A stretch of DNA of 64,000 bases, taken from assembly GCA_963169855.1 (NCBI GenBank), contig CAUJCN010000002.1, forward strand, positions 124,001 to 188,000, in the 5' to 3' direction. The DNA is from Patescibacteria group bacterium. Its GTDB lineage: Bacteria; Patescibacteria; Dojkabacteria; J137. The position numbers and the translations under genes were made by a program. The notes beneath the pieces were generated by a model. The model had not been told where the DNA came from, made no database searches, and was given only the letters and a program-made list of their open reading frames with translations. This document shows positions 1-8,615 of this stretch, piece after piece. The first letter of the stretch is position 1, and each line of letters starts with the position of its first letter.

Positions 1-1016
1 TAGGAGAAGAAACAGATATTCGAAAAATTACTGCAGTTACTGAACTCATGATTTCTCAATACCCTAAAATTTTCGAAAGAATTTTCAACCCTGAAGTTAT
101 CAAATCTGTAAGAAACAAGTACTATTCAGTAATGATAAATACATTGAAAAAATATTCAGCAGATCCAAAGGTTTCGCAGCAAATGCAAGACTACATTCAA
201 ATATTCGAACACAACGGGCTAGAAGGATTAACAACATCAATGTCACAAATCGCTAGTATGTCAGGTAAATATGCAGATAAAATCCATGAAGATCCATGGA
301 TGAAAACCGATGAATACGGAGTATACACTGGTGGGCAAGAGGTTCTATCTTTCACACATACAGGAGATCTTGTTAAAAATGATATTCCTGATTTAAGAAA
401 TGTAAAAATTGCGCTGAATTTCGAATATGTTCCGGCTGCACAGAGTTTACAAGTGATTCTAACTGGAGGAGGATTGCAAAGATTTAATGATCCATCAAGA
501 CACGCAAAAATTTTTAAAGGAAAAGATGGATTAATTGATGAACCCCTAAAAGATAGAGTAATGAATTTCTATAATTACTTAACTTCAGCATTGATGTTTG
601 TTTATCAAGGCGCTGGTGTAGATCAGGATGATATTATCCAAGTTGCCAATAATGCGTGTACAGTTATTATGGAAGTTATTCAGGAAACAGGGAAATCATT
701 AATTCCCGAAAATTTCCCTGTTTTAGAACAAAAGAATCTACGTGAGATTTCTAAATTTATTCAAAACTTTTTCCCTTTGGATTTTAAACCTAACCCAGAA
801 ATCACAACTGTAACTACTTCCATCATGTTTCCTAAGATTGTAGGTACAGTTGCAGAAAATGCAACAAATACAGCAGACGAGGTACTAGAACCAGTTGCGT
901 TAAACATGAGCTTGGAAGATCTTCTTGTGTTGATTCAACAAGGACTTATTCAAGACCAAAGATTAATAGCTGCAACTGGAACTTTTATTGCAAAAGAAAT
1001 TTTCAACTTAAACTGA
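1..1016 (+). CDS. Hypothetical protein, 5' end cut by window edge
   Basis: The frame is open from base 3 through the first ATG at 48, so the gene almost certainly begins upstream of the window and the ATG at 48 is probably internal. At least 337 residues are visible. I see no signal peptide or membrane segment. The protein is mixed alpha/beta, with a helical N-terminal half and a beta-rich middle (residues about 90-160 from the ATG). I recognise no family. It ends three bases from the convergent mscL stop. Confidence 0.7.
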   Translation, partial: GEETDIRKITAVTELMISQYPKIFERIFNPEVIKSVRNKYYSVMINTLKKYSADPKVSQQMQDYIQIFEHNGLEGLTTSMSQIASMSGKYADKIHEDPWMKTDEYGVYTGGQEVLSFTHTGDLVKNDIPDLRNVKIALNFEYVPAAQSLQVILTGGGLQRFNDPSRHAKIFKGKDGLIDEPLKDRVMNFYNYLTSALMFVYQGAGVDQDDIIQVANNACTVIMEVIQETGKSLIPENFPVLEQKNLREISKFIQNFFPLDFKPNPEITTVTTSIMFPKIVGTVAENATNTADEVLEPVALNMSLEDLLVLIQQGLIQDQRLIAATGTFIAKEIFNLN

Positions 1017-1019
1017 TAA

Positions 1020-1466
1020 TTATTTCTTTAAAGAATCTCTAATTTGTTTTAGAACTTTTAATTCCTCTGAATCTGGAACAACAGTTTCTTTAATTTTTTC
1101 GTCTTCTTTGATTTCTTCTTTCTTTTGCTCTCTTTTAACTCGATTGATTACTTTGACAAACAGGAAAACTGATGCTGCAATTATTAAAAAGTTGAAAGTA
1201 ATTTGAAGAAAGTTTCCATATCTAACTGATACTTCAGGCATTAACTTCTCACCCTCCGTGTATGCTTCCCTAATTACTACTTTCAAATCAGTAAAGTTTA
1301 CATTACCAATCAAAACCCCAACTGGAGGCATGATAATATCTTCAACAATTGAAGTTACTATTCTTCCAAACGCAGTTCCTAAAATAACTCCAACTGCTAA
1401 ATCGATTACGTTTCCTCTAGATATAAATTCTTTGAATTCTTGGATTAGTGATTTATTTTCTGCCAT
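1020..1466 (-). CDS. mscL: Large-conductance mechanosensitive channel MscL
   Basis: This is a membrane channel that opens under hypo-osmotic shock. The 148-residue length fits the family. The N-terminus has the amphipathic helix followed by a first membrane helix with the conserved SRGNVIDLAVGVILG-type segment (residues 16-30). A periplasmic loop and a second membrane helix near residues 90-110 follow, then a charged Lys/Glu-rich cytoplasmic tail. It lies downstream of dnaK on the same strand, separated by a perfect hairpin repeat, so co-transcription is doubtful. Confidence 0.95.
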   Translation of the reverse strand: MAENKSLIQEFKEFISRGNVIDLAVGVILGTAFGRIVTSIVEDIIMPPVGVLIGNVNFTDLKVVIREAYTEGEKLMPEVSVRYGNFLQITFNFLIIAASVFLFVKVINRVKREQKKEEIKEDEKIKETVVPDSEELKVLKQIRDSLKK

Positions 1467-1548
1467 AACTGTATAAAAGTTTCAAAATTTAAAGCTAAAA
1501 GATTAAAAATAATCTGACTAAATTTTATCACAACGTTTAATCTAAAGC

Positions 1549-1573
1549 AGATCCCGCATCAAGTGCGGGATCT
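1549..1573. repeat. Palindromic hairpin repeat, copy 1
   Basis: A perfect inverted repeat with arms AGATCCCGCA and TGCGGGATCT lies between dnaK and mscL. An identical 25-bp copy lies at 63542-63566. It probably forms an RNA hairpin after the dnaK stop and may act as a terminator or a 3'-end stabiliser. Confidence 0.85.
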
Positions 1574-1594
1574 AATAATCAAGTTGTTGTAACC

Positions 1595-3529
1595 TTAGTT
1601 GTTGTCTTTTTCTGGATCGATAACCTCGCTTGGTTCAGCTGGTTCATCGTTTGTTGGAGTTGGAACTCCAGATCCATCATTTGGTTGTGCTTCTGGTTGA
1701 GAATTGCTTTGATATAAAGTTGCATCTACGCCTTGCAAAGCTTCCATTAATTCCTTAGTAGCATTTTCTAAATTAGCCAATTCTGCGCTATTAGAATCTT
1801 TTACAGTCTTAAGTTCAGTTTTTGTTTTTTCAACACTTTCCTCAAGCTTCATCTTATCCTCTTCCTTCACCTTGTCTTTATTTTCAGATAAAAGTTTTTC
1901 TGTTTGATAAATTACAGTTTCAGCTTCGTTTATAGCTTTTAATCTTGCGAGTTCTAACTGATCCTTTTGTGCATTCTCAGCAGCTTCTTTTACGAATTTA
2001 TCGATTTCAGCCTGATCTAATTGAGTAGATGCTGTAATTGTAATCTGTTGCTCTTTCTGAGATTTAAGATCTTTAGCTTTAACATTCAAGATTCCGTTTG
2101 CATCTAGTTTAAATGTAATTGCAAATCTTGGTGTATTTCTTGGTGCTGGATCAATTCCATCCAATCTAAAGTTTCCTAAAACCTTGTTATCTCTTGCCAA
2201 AGGTCTTTCTCCTTGGAGAACTTTTACATCGATTGCTGGTTGATTATCCACGGCAGTTGTAAACATATCTTCAGTTTTTTCAGTTGGGATTGTTGTGTTT
2301 CTTGGAATTAATACGTGCATTTCTCCAGCATTAACTTCTAAACCTAATGATAACGGTGTAACGTCCAATAAAGTAATGTCTTGAACAGAAGAATCTCCTG
2401 CAAGAACTGCAGCCTGTAGAGATGCTCCAACAGCTACAACTTCATCTGGGTTAACACTTAGGTTTGGTTTCTTTCCAAAGAATTCTTCCACTTTCTTTAA
2501 AACCAAAGGCATTCTTGTCATACCTCCAACCATAATTACTTCTTGAATTTCTGATTTAGAAATTCCTGCGTCTGTAATAGCCTTATTTACTGAATCAAAA
2601 GTTCTTTCGATAAGATTCATTACTAATTTCTCGTAGTCTGCTTTCGATAAAGTCATTCTGAAATGCTTAGGACCTTTTGCATCAGCAGTGATGTAAGGTA
2701 AGTTCACTTCTGTAGATTCTGCACTAGACAATGTAATCTTTGCTTTTTCTGCAGCTTCTTTTAATCTTTGTAATGCTGCGGGATCTTCTTTCAAATCAAT
2801 TCCCTGATCTTTCTTGAATTCAGCAATCATGTGGTCGATTAATACTTGGTCGAAGTCGTCTCCTCCTAAGTGAGTGTCTCCAGATGTAGATTTCACTTCG
2901 TAAACACCATCTCCAATTTCTAAGACAGAAACATCGAATGTTCCTCCTCCTAAGTCGTAAACAATTATTGTTTGATCTCCTTGTTTATCAAGACCGTACG
3001 CAATTGCTGCTGCTGTAGGTTCGTTAATAATTCTTAGAACTTCTAGTCCTGCGATCTGACCTGCATTCTTTGTTGCCTGTCTTTGTGCATCATCAAAGTA
3101 AGCTGGAACAGTAATTACTGCTTGATTTACAGGCTCACCTAGATAAGCTTCCGCGTCGGCTTTAATTTTTGCTAAAACTTTAGCAGAGATAACTTCTGGT
3201 GCAACCCATTGATCACCAAATTTAATTTCAATTCCGTCTTTTGCACTCTTTCTAATTTCGAAAGGTAAAAGACCTACATCTTTCTGGACAGCAGCATCGT
3301 CGAAACGTCTACCGATTAATCTTTTGATTGAATAAAATGTCTGCTCAGGATTTGTAACCATTTGGTTTTTTGCTGTGATTCCAACAATTTCTGATTGAAC
3401 GTCTACAGCTACAACAGATGGAACTAGTCTAGATCCTTCTTTACTCGTAATAACTTCAGGTTTTCCTGCCTGTACGAAGGCAACTACTGAGTTTGTTGTT
3501 CCTAAGTCGATTCCTACAACTTTTGCCAT
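1595..3529 (-). CDS. dnaK: Chaperone DnaK (Hsp70)
   Basis: ATP-dependent chaperone that works with GrpE (encoded upstream) and DnaJ (not in this window). The ATPase domain starts with GIDLGTTNS (residues 6-14) and contains the IINEPTAAAIAYG and DLGGGTFDVS segments. The substrate-binding domain follows from about 385, with a helical lid to about 600. At 644 residues it has normal length. The last 40 residues are rich in Pro, Glu, Asp and Asn, a disordered tail. I see no classical CIRCE operator upstream. It belongs to the hrcA-grpE-dnaK block, with a beta-lactamase-like gene inserted before it. Confidence 0.98.
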   Translation of the reverse strand: MAKVVGIDLGTTNSVVAFVQAGKPEVITSKEGSRLVPSVVAVDVQSEIVGITAKNQMVTNPEQTFYSIKRLIGRRFDDAAVQKDVGLLPFEIRKSAKDGIEIKFGDQWVAPEVISAKVLAKIKADAEAYLGEPVNQAVITVPAYFDDAQRQATKNAGQIAGLEVLRIINEPTAAAIAYGLDKQGDQTIIVYDLGGGTFDVSVLEIGDGVYEVKSTSGDTHLGGDDFDQVLIDHMIAEFKKDQGIDLKEDPAALQRLKEAAEKAKITLSSAESTEVNLPYITADAKGPKHFRMTLSKADYEKLVMNLIERTFDSVNKAITDAGISKSEIQEVIMVGGMTRMPLVLKKVEEFFGKKPNLSVNPDEVVAVGASLQAAVLAGDSSVQDITLLDVTPLSLGLEVNAGEMHVLIPRNTTIPTEKTEDMFTTAVDNQPAIDVKVLQGERPLARDNKVLGNFRLDGIDPAPRNTPRFAITFKLDANGILNVKAKDLKSQKEQQITITASTQLDQAEIDKFVKEAAENAQKDQLELARLKAINEAETVIYQTEKLLSENKDKVKEEDKMKLEESVEKTKTELKTVKDSNSAELANLENATKELMEALQGVDATLYQSNSQPEAQPNDGSGVPTPTNDEPAEPSEVIDPEKDNN

Positions 3530-3630
3530 AATAATAAAAGTTTAAAAATAAAAAGGTCTAAAGATTAAATTAAGCTCGAAATTCAAAGATTGAAGTTCGA
3601 AAATTAATTAATCTTACACTTTATTCCTAA

Positions 3631-3696
3631 TGTGAGCCACTAGGTGGCTTGTCGAACCATCAAGGTAATTTCACATTTCGACTTCGCTCATGTGAC
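3631..3696. repeat. Pair of palindromic intergenic repeats
   Basis: This lies in the 417-bp gap upstream of dnaK. Positions 3635-3649 form a perfect hairpin (AGCCAC-TAG-GTGGCT) followed by CTTGTCGAACC. Positions 3671-3695 form a second, weaker inverted repeat around TTCGACTTCGCTC. The TGAGC...GTCGAA signature recurs near 32078-32115 and 47647-47700. The rest of the gap is AT-rich, apart from the in-frame tail at 3779-3946. Confidence 0.6.
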
Positions 3697-3778
3697 ACCT
3701 TTGCTGCTCGAATTAGCAGTATAAGTATAAGCCTGCTAATTTATTGTGTCAAGAATTAATATGTTACAAAATGGGATT

Positions 3779-3946
3779 TTATAGTTCTACTAACTGTTTT
3801 TTTAACTCTTCAATTAATTCATCAATAATTGTATGTAATGATTCAATTCCTGCGACAATCTCGATAGTTATGTTTAGCTCCCTTTGTAGATAATTCTTTT
3901 GTACTACTAGGGAAGTTACGAAAGTGAGATGAAAGTTGCACAGCGA
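3779..3946 (-). other. In-frame sense extension after the TGA of the beta-lactamase-like gene
   Basis: Immediately after the TGA of the upstream gene the same frame stays open for about 55 codons to a TAA at 3779-3781. The tail contains a protein-like helical segment (ESLHTIIDELIEELKKQL). It could be a C-terminus lost by a nonsense mutation, a read-through product, or chance. It has no start codon of its own near its beginning. Confidence 0.35.
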
Positions 3947-5200
3947 TCAAATTGCCGAAATCAATGCGTTAAGTTCAGGAAAGTTCTGGTTGAAAACCTC
4001 TACAATCTCGGATCTGAATACAGGACAAGTTTTATTGTAAATTTCAGTAATGCCAGCTTGATATGGATGTGAATCATAGTTTGGGTATTCTAGATCAAAT
4101 TGCTCACCATTATTACTTTCTGATTCTCGAATTTTATCTTGGGGCATTCTAACTGCAACTGCTTTATAGTGGGCAAAAGATCCCACAACTTTTCCAGTTG
4201 GGTCAATAATTGTCACACATGATAGAAAAGGTAAATGAACAGGAAGTCCTCTGGCAGCTAATGATTCAACCCAACCTACAGCGTTGTAATATCCTGTTTT
4301 TTCAACAATTGAGTATCCTAAAGCTATCAACTTCTTAGCTGTTTCTGACCCAGTAAAGTCAAAGAATGGTTCTTCAAAGACCTCGTTGTTTTTCATGTTT
4401 TCTACAAGTTCGCTTTCTGGAGTTTCCGAAACAATTTTATGTTGGAGTTTGAGAAATTCGCTTAAGTAACCGACATTAGCATCTGGTTGAACCCAATGAC
4501 CTGCAGTTTGTATAGATTTTGTTGGAGAAAACCCCTTGGTCATCTGACCCAAAACTCGAGCGTATTCTTCGTAAGAACCGAAATATTTAAGCAAATACTG
4601 TCTAAAAACATTAACTGGTAAATTTGCTGAGTATTTTAAAGATAAGATTTGCAGCGTTTTTATTGAAAAGCTGTACGAATCTAATGCTGTATTTAACGGA
4701 GGTTTCAGCTCTTGAGATTGAATATCGTAATAGTCTTCTTCGAAATGTTTTAAAACTGCTTCTAGCTCTTGTTTATCTGTTGGTAGTTCTGAATTTAAGT
4801 AGTTTTTGAAAATGACTTCCAGTACCTTTCGGATATCTGGATTATCGCTTACAACAAATAATTGTTTTCGACCAATTAATTCAGCGATTAGACTTCCAGC
4901 GTTTAAATCTATCTGAGTATCTCCTTCCTTCGAAACGATTTGATCGAATAATGAAGATATAGCTATTTTTGCGATACTTGCTAGATAAACAGGTTCAGAA
5001 GGCTCCTGTATTAAAATATTTTCACCTTTGATAACTGAACTTGCAGTCTCGCTAGGTATTTCTAGAAATTCAGCTTCTTGGTATTGAGAAAATAGTTTTT
5101 GCTCACTTTCAGCATATGCCGAATTTACTTGTTCAATTCTTGCTTGAAGTCTTGATCTTATTACTTCTGTTTCTGGCGATAGTTCCCTAGGTTTATCCAT
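3947..5200 (-). CDS. Class A beta-lactamase-like serine hydrolase
   Basis: The three active-site motifs of the class A beta-lactamase/penicillin-binding fold appear in order: S75-I-A-K78 (SxxK), S118-D-N and K301-T-G. The protein has 417 residues, longer than a typical class A enzyme (about 290), with an insertion between SDN and KTG. No signal peptide is visible, so a secreted antibiotic-resistance role is not supported; an endogenous peptidase or transpeptidase-like role is equally possible. A TATACT box six bases before the ATG supports the start and independent transcription inside the grpE-dnaK block. The frame continues past the TGA. Confidence 0.75.
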   Translation of the reverse strand: MDKPRELSPETEVIRSRLQARIEQVNSAYAESEQKLFSQYQEAEFLEIPSETASSVIKGENILIQEPSEPVYLASIAKIAISSLFDQIVSKEGDTQIDLNAGSLIAELIGRKQLFVVSDNPDIRKVLEVIFKNYLNSELPTDKQELEAVLKHFEEDYYDIQSQELKPPLNTALDSYSFSIKTLQILSLKYSANLPVNVFRQYLLKYFGSYEEYARVLGQMTKGFSPTKSIQTAGHWVQPDANVGYLSEFLKLQHKIVSETPESELVENMKNNEVFEEPFFDFTGSETAKKLIALGYSIVEKTGYYNAVGWVESLAARGLPVHLPFLSCVTIIDPTGKVVGSFAHYKAVAVRMPQDKIRESESNNGEQFDLEYPNYDSHPYQAGITEIYNKTCPVFRSEIVEVFNQNFPELNALISAI

Positions 5201-5206
5201 AAAAAT

Positions 5207-5212
5207 AGTATA
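5207..5212 (-). promoter_or_regulatory. -10 box of the beta-lactamase-like gene
   Basis: TATACT (extended, TGATATACT) ends six bases before the ATG, predicting a leaderless transcript. Confidence 0.6.
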
Positions 5213-5218
5213 TCAGGA

Positions 5219-6181
5219 TTACTTTCCCACTACTACTTTTGCTGGTTTAAAAACGCCTTCTCGATCTTTGTACTTGTAAGCTGAGCTGATTACAGCGATT
5301 ACTTTTCCTTTCTGAGATTCGTCTGGAACAGGAATCATAGAAACTGCTTCCATCTTTTCTTTGTCAAAAATATCTCCAACATTAACAGCAATTGTCTCAA
5401 CTCCAGCAGAAGCTACAGTTTGAACAATTTTATCTTTTGCTGATCTGATTGAAGATTTTGCATTTTCGATGTCTAGATTCTCATCATTCAGAGCCAGATT
5501 GATATCATCGTGAATTTCTAAGATAGACCTGATTAATCCCATGTTTGCCATTGCCCCGAATAATGCTTTTTCTCCCTCAACTCTTTTCTGATAATTCTGA
5601 AAGTCAGAAATTAAAGTTATTCTTTTGCTAGTCTCGTCTTTTAATTTAGCTTCCAAATCAGCGATTTTTGCTGATTCACCTTTGTGTTCAATTTTTTCTG
5701 TTTCTCCAAATGAGTTTGCTAAAACTTTTTCCAAAAGACTGAATTCTCTTACTACAATGAAGTAATCTGCATCCTTATCTTCAAGAGTTACTAATTTTAT
5801 ACTCTCTGAGTCACTGGACACACTAAAGTAATCGCTACCTGAATATTTAGTTAAAAATCCTTGGAAATCGTTAGAAAAATAGTTCACATTTCCTATGTCT
5901 TCTCTGCCTGCGCTAGGTTTTCTAATTTTAACTACATCGACTCCTCCTAAAGAAGTATTTAGAATTCTATCTAGCTTAATAAAAATACCAGTTGAACTTT
6001 CTGCAAAAAATGAACCTTCTTTCAAAAGTTCTTCAGAAAATTGTTCGTATTCTTCTGTAGATTGAGCGAAAATAGAAATAAACTCTAGATTTTCCTCTCC
6101 AAAGTTTAGTTTATCTAAAAAGCTCGCTGCTTTATCTGCAATTTCGATGATTAATGCTGATGCTGACTTCATAATTTTCAT
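5219..6181 (-). CDS. grpE: Nucleotide exchange factor GrpE with unusual N-terminal domain
   Basis: GrpE releases ADP from DnaK. Residues about 170-320 are the recognisable part: a coiled-coil stretch, the FQNYQKRV region, and a beta head ending in YKYKDREGVFKPAKVVVGK. The first ~165 residues are not part of ordinary GrpE (total usually 180-200 residues, here 320). They form a predicted alpha/beta domain that I do not recognise. It lies between hrcA and dnaK on the same strand. A TATAAT lies 14 bases before the start. Confidence 0.9.
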   Translation of the reverse strand: MKIMKSASALIIEIADKAASFLDKLNFGEENLEFISIFAQSTEEYEQFSEELLKEGSFFAESSTGIFIKLDRILNTSLGGVDVVKIRKPSAGREDIGNVNYFSNDFQGFLTKYSGSDYFSVSSDSESIKLVTLEDKDADYFIVVREFSLLEKVLANSFGETEKIEHKGESAKIADLEAKLKDETSKRITLISDFQNYQKRVEGEKALFGAMANMGLIRSILEIHDDINLALNDENLDIENAKSSIRSAKDKIVQTVASAGVETIAVNVGDIFDKEKMEAVSMIPVPDESQKGKVIAVISSAYKYKDREGVFKPAKVVVGK

Positions 6182-6287
6182 TCTTAACTTGGGATATTAT
6201 AACACTTGAAAACTAATGCCAGAATATACCTTACAGTTAATCAAAGCTTGAAAAGTGAAGATAGAAGATCGAAAAAATTACTCTAGA

Positions 6288-6626
6288 TCATCTCAGTGTT
6301 TTCTGGATACTACCTAATATTAACCCCAACTCTCTAGCCTCTGAGCGGAAATCTTGGAATCTACTATCAGAGGTCACCGCGCTAAGTATATCCAACCAGT
6401 AAACAGTTTCTGCAGCTTCCTTTTTTGCTATTTTAACCCTCATTTTAAAGTCCTTAGGACCAATATGCTGGTTAGCCTCTATATAATTGGCACCTATAGA
6501 ACCTGATGAACGAATTACCTGTCTGAAATCGTCAATTAGTAGAGAGTTGTACTTGAATGTCGCTAGGTGCTGTCTTACGTTTATGGAAAAATTTTTGGCT
6601 CGATCTACTAAATCAAATGTTTTCAT
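6288..6626 (-). CDS. Four-helix-bundle protein (S23/IVS type)
   Basis: A 112-residue, wholly helical protein of the family first seen as an ORF in 23S rRNA intervening sequences. It has the usual pattern: an N-terminal DLVDRAKNFS helix, SGSIGANYIEA in the middle, and KIAKKEAAETVYWLDIL near residues 70-90. Members are common as solitary genes in Patescibacteria and have no settled function. It sits between hrcA and grpE. A TAGAAT box six bases before the ATG suggests its own leaderless transcript. Confidence 0.85.
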   Translation of the reverse strand: MKTFDLVDRAKNFSINVRQHLATFKYNSLLIDDFRQVIRSSGSIGANYIEANQHIGPKDFKMRVKIAKKEAAETVYWLDILSAVTSDSRFQDFRSEARELGLILGSIQKTLR

Positions 6627-6632
6627 AAAGCT

Positions 6633-6638
6633 ATTCTA
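6633..6638 (-). promoter_or_regulatory. -10 box of the four-helix-bundle gene
   Basis: TAGAAT ends six bases before the ATG. Confidence 0.5.
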
Positions 6639-6744
6639 TGAAATCTATAAACAAGACACCATGTTTTGCAATACAATTTTCGATCTTTAAGTTTCTGATT
6701 TCGAACTTAACTTTGAATTAGTTGAAGAGACCTAAGTTTGTCAG

Positions 6745-7479
6745 TTAGCGAATTACCAAAATCTTTCTAATTGCTTCGATAGTGAATTGAAGAAGAGGAA
6801 TGATTCTATTGTATCTCATTCTATTTGGACCAATAATTGCTAAGTATCCATGATTTTCGCCATTTATTCTCAATTCGTTGAAAACAATCGCATATTCACC
6901 AAACATATCTTGACCGGATTCTTCGCCAATTAGAACATTTGTATCATGATCTTTGACTTCTCTGTTCATCATTTCGGATAAAACGCTGTAATCTTCCAAA
7001 ATTGTTAAGATTCTTTTTAGATTGTCTGTATCTCTAAATTCTGGGATATTTACTAATTCTGAAAGTCCTGAATACATTACTTGACCGTCTACAACAGCAA
7101 TCGCTGCGTTTCCGCTAAACTTGCTCAGCATCACTACACTTTTTCTAATAACCTGTTCTGAATCTTCGTTGACTTTGTGAAGAACATTTTGAATTTCGTC
7201 TTGAGTTCCAGTATCGATATCGTCAAATCCTATTGATTCTAAGTAGTCTACAAAGAACCTCCATCCTTTAGTCGTAGGTATTCTTCCACTACTTAGGTTC
7301 TTTTGATAAAGATATCCTAGTAGTCCCAAATTCGACATCTCATTTCTAATTGTTGCTGGACTTAAGTCAAAATCGTATTTATTTTGAAGGCTGATAGAAC
7401 CAACTGCTTCTGCAGTTTCTATAAACTCTTTGATTATTGTCAAAAGTAGCTCTTTTTGTCTCTCTGAGAACTTATCCAT
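6745..7479 (-). CDS. hrcA: Heat-inducible repressor HrcA, short form
   Basis: HrcA represses class I heat-shock genes by binding CIRCE operators. The N-terminal winged helix is clear (residues 1-80, with SPATIRNEMSNLGLLGYL and the GRIPTTKGWRFFVDYL segment). The C-terminal GAF-like part is present (YAIVFNELRINGENHGYLAIIGPNRMRYNRIIPLL). At 244 residues it is about 100 shorter than typical HrcA, so the dimerisation insert appears reduced. It is divergent from the sortase gene, and the 70-bp space holds both promoters. Confidence 0.93.
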   Translation of the reverse strand: MDKFSERQKELLLTIIKEFIETAEAVGSISLQNKYDFDLSPATIRNEMSNLGLLGYLYQKNLSSGRIPTTKGWRFFVDYLESIGFDDIDTGTQDEIQNVLHKVNEDSEQVIRKSVVMLSKFSGNAAIAVVDGQVMYSGLSELVNIPEFRDTDNLKRILTILEDYSVLSEMMNREVKDHDTNVLIGEESGQDMFGEYAIVFNELRINGENHGYLAIIGPNRMRYNRIIPLLQFTIEAIRKILVIR

Positions 7480-7485
7480 GTTTGT

Positions 7486-7491
7486 AGTATA
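7486..7491 (-). promoter_or_regulatory. -10 box of hrcA
   Basis: TATACT ends six bases before the hrcA ATG. I see no CIRCE inverted repeat (TTAGCACTC/GAGTGCTAA) here. Confidence 0.6.
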
Positions 7492-7537
7492 CCATATATT
7501 CTAGAGCTGAAATCGAGCTTATACTATACATCTATGA

Positions 7538-7543
7538 TATAAT
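7538..7543 (+). promoter_or_regulatory. -10 box of the sortase gene
   Basis: An extended TGATATAAT ends six bases before the ATG at 7550, predicting a leaderless transcript. Confidence 0.65.
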
Positions 7544-7549
7544 TAATAC

Positions 7550-8221
7550 ATGCAAAACAAGGTTAGTATAATAATAAAAGTCATAGGTTATATCGGAGTA
7601 TTTCTGATGATTCTGCCTATCGGAATTTTGGGTTACTCTGTAATTGTTCCAGAGAAATCTGCTGTACAGGCTGAGGAATTCAATTCAGAAAAGGAAAATG
7701 ACATTCTATTAAAACCTATTTTCACAGAAAAAACTGCAACGAAATTCAAAGACCCATTCTTGAACATTAATAACGAAGAATTGAATGAATTACCTCTACA
7801 ATTCGAAGTTCCTGTTGATTCAGTAGTTACAACAGGAGCAACAATAAGAATCCCTTCAATCGGAGTTTCCACAACAATTTATGAATCGCAGGATGCCGAA
7901 AAAGCTCTTGAATACGGAGTTTGGAGAGACCCAACAATGAGTACGCCAGACAGATACGGGAAACCTATTGTTATGGCAGCCCACAGATGGGGATCAGAGA
8001 GCTTATCTTGGGAATGGAGGTATCAGAATTTATTCAATAAATTTGACCAATTACAACCAGGTTCTACAGTTGAAATCACTTGGAATAACAAGATATACAC
8101 TTTCAAAATCAGATCAATTGACCAGAACTTTGTTGTGGAAGAGTACGCTGACTTGATCCTATACACTTGCGTGTATTACGGATCTCCAGAAAGATACATT
8201 GTTTACGCTGATAGAATCTAA
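7550..8221 (+). CDS. Sortase
   Basis: A membrane-anchored transpeptidase that cleaves sorting signals of exported proteins and attaches them to a nucleophile. One N-terminal membrane helix (residues 9-32) is followed by a linker and the sortase barrel (about 95-223). The catalytic residues are H145 (AAHRW), C207 (LYTCVYY) and R215 (PERYIVYADR). The 223-residue length is typical. The next gene encodes a small secreted protein with a sorting-signal-like C-terminus, its probable substrate. I cannot assign the class. Confidence 0.93.
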   Translation: MQNKVSIIIKVIGYIGVFLMILPIGILGYSVIVPEKSAVQAEEFNSEKENDILLKPIFTEKTATKFKDPFLNINNEELNELPLQFEVPVDSVVTTGATIRIPSIGVSTTIYESQDAEKALEYGVWRDPTMSTPDRYGKPIVMAAHRWGSESLSWEWRYQNLFNKFDQLQPGSTVEITWNNKIYTFKIRSIDQNFVVEEYADLILYTCVYYGSPERYIVYADRI

Positions 8222-8244
8222 ATGACTTTGAGGTTATATATATA

Positions 8245-8272
8245 TTGAAAATATACTATTTCGTGATATAAT
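8245..8272 (+). promoter_or_regulatory. Promoter of the putative sortase substrate
   Basis: TTGAAA (8245-8250), a 16-base spacer and an extended TGATATAAT (-10 at 8267-8272) end eight bases before the ATG. This is one of the best -35/-10 pairs in the window. Confidence 0.75.
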
Positions 8273-8280
8273 CTGCAGGT

Positions 8281-8598
8281 ATGAAAAACTTTTTAGTAAA
8301 AGCATTACAAATCACAATAGCATCAGGAGCAATTTTCGCTTCAGGTTTCTTATCTACAGCTACACCAGTTTACGCTGCTAATGGATGTGGGAAGGGAAAC
8401 TATTTCGACTATAACCATAACAGATGCTTACCATGTCCAGTTGGACCTTACGGGGTTTCAATTTGTCCAGACACAGGTATCATTTTTGACGATAACGGTA
8501 ATTTACAAACTGGAAACCTTATAGCACTCTCCGCTTTATTTGGATCCGGAGCTTTGATATTCTTAGGAAGTAAGTACAACTTATCAAAGTTACAATAA
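8281..8598 (+). CDS. Small secreted Cys-rich protein with sorting-signal-like tail
   Basis: 105 residues. A signal peptide (residues 1-32, ending PVYA) is followed by a short ectodomain with four cysteines (36, 49, 52, 62) that could pair in disulfides. Residues 74-78 read NLQTG, followed by a hydrophobic segment (80-95) and a Lys-containing tail. This is the layout of a sortase sorting signal (motif, membrane helix, positive tail), though the motif is not canonical LPXTG. It lies 59 bp after the sortase stop with its own strong promoter. It could anchor on the surface or form a small polymer; neither is shown. Confidence 0.75.
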   Translation: MKNFLVKALQITIASGAIFASGFLSTATPVYAANGCGKGNYFDYNHNRCLPCPVGPYGVSICPDTGIIFDDNGNLQTGNLIALSALFGSGALIFLGSKYNLSKLQ

Positions 8599-8615
8599 TT
8601 CGTCTTTAATAAACT

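Noticed and set aside
3530..3630. TTCGAA-containing inverted sequence before dnaK as a CIRCE operator.
   Set aside because: It does not match TTAGCACTC-N9-GAGTGCTAA and similar AT-rich debris occurs in other gaps, for example near 59100.
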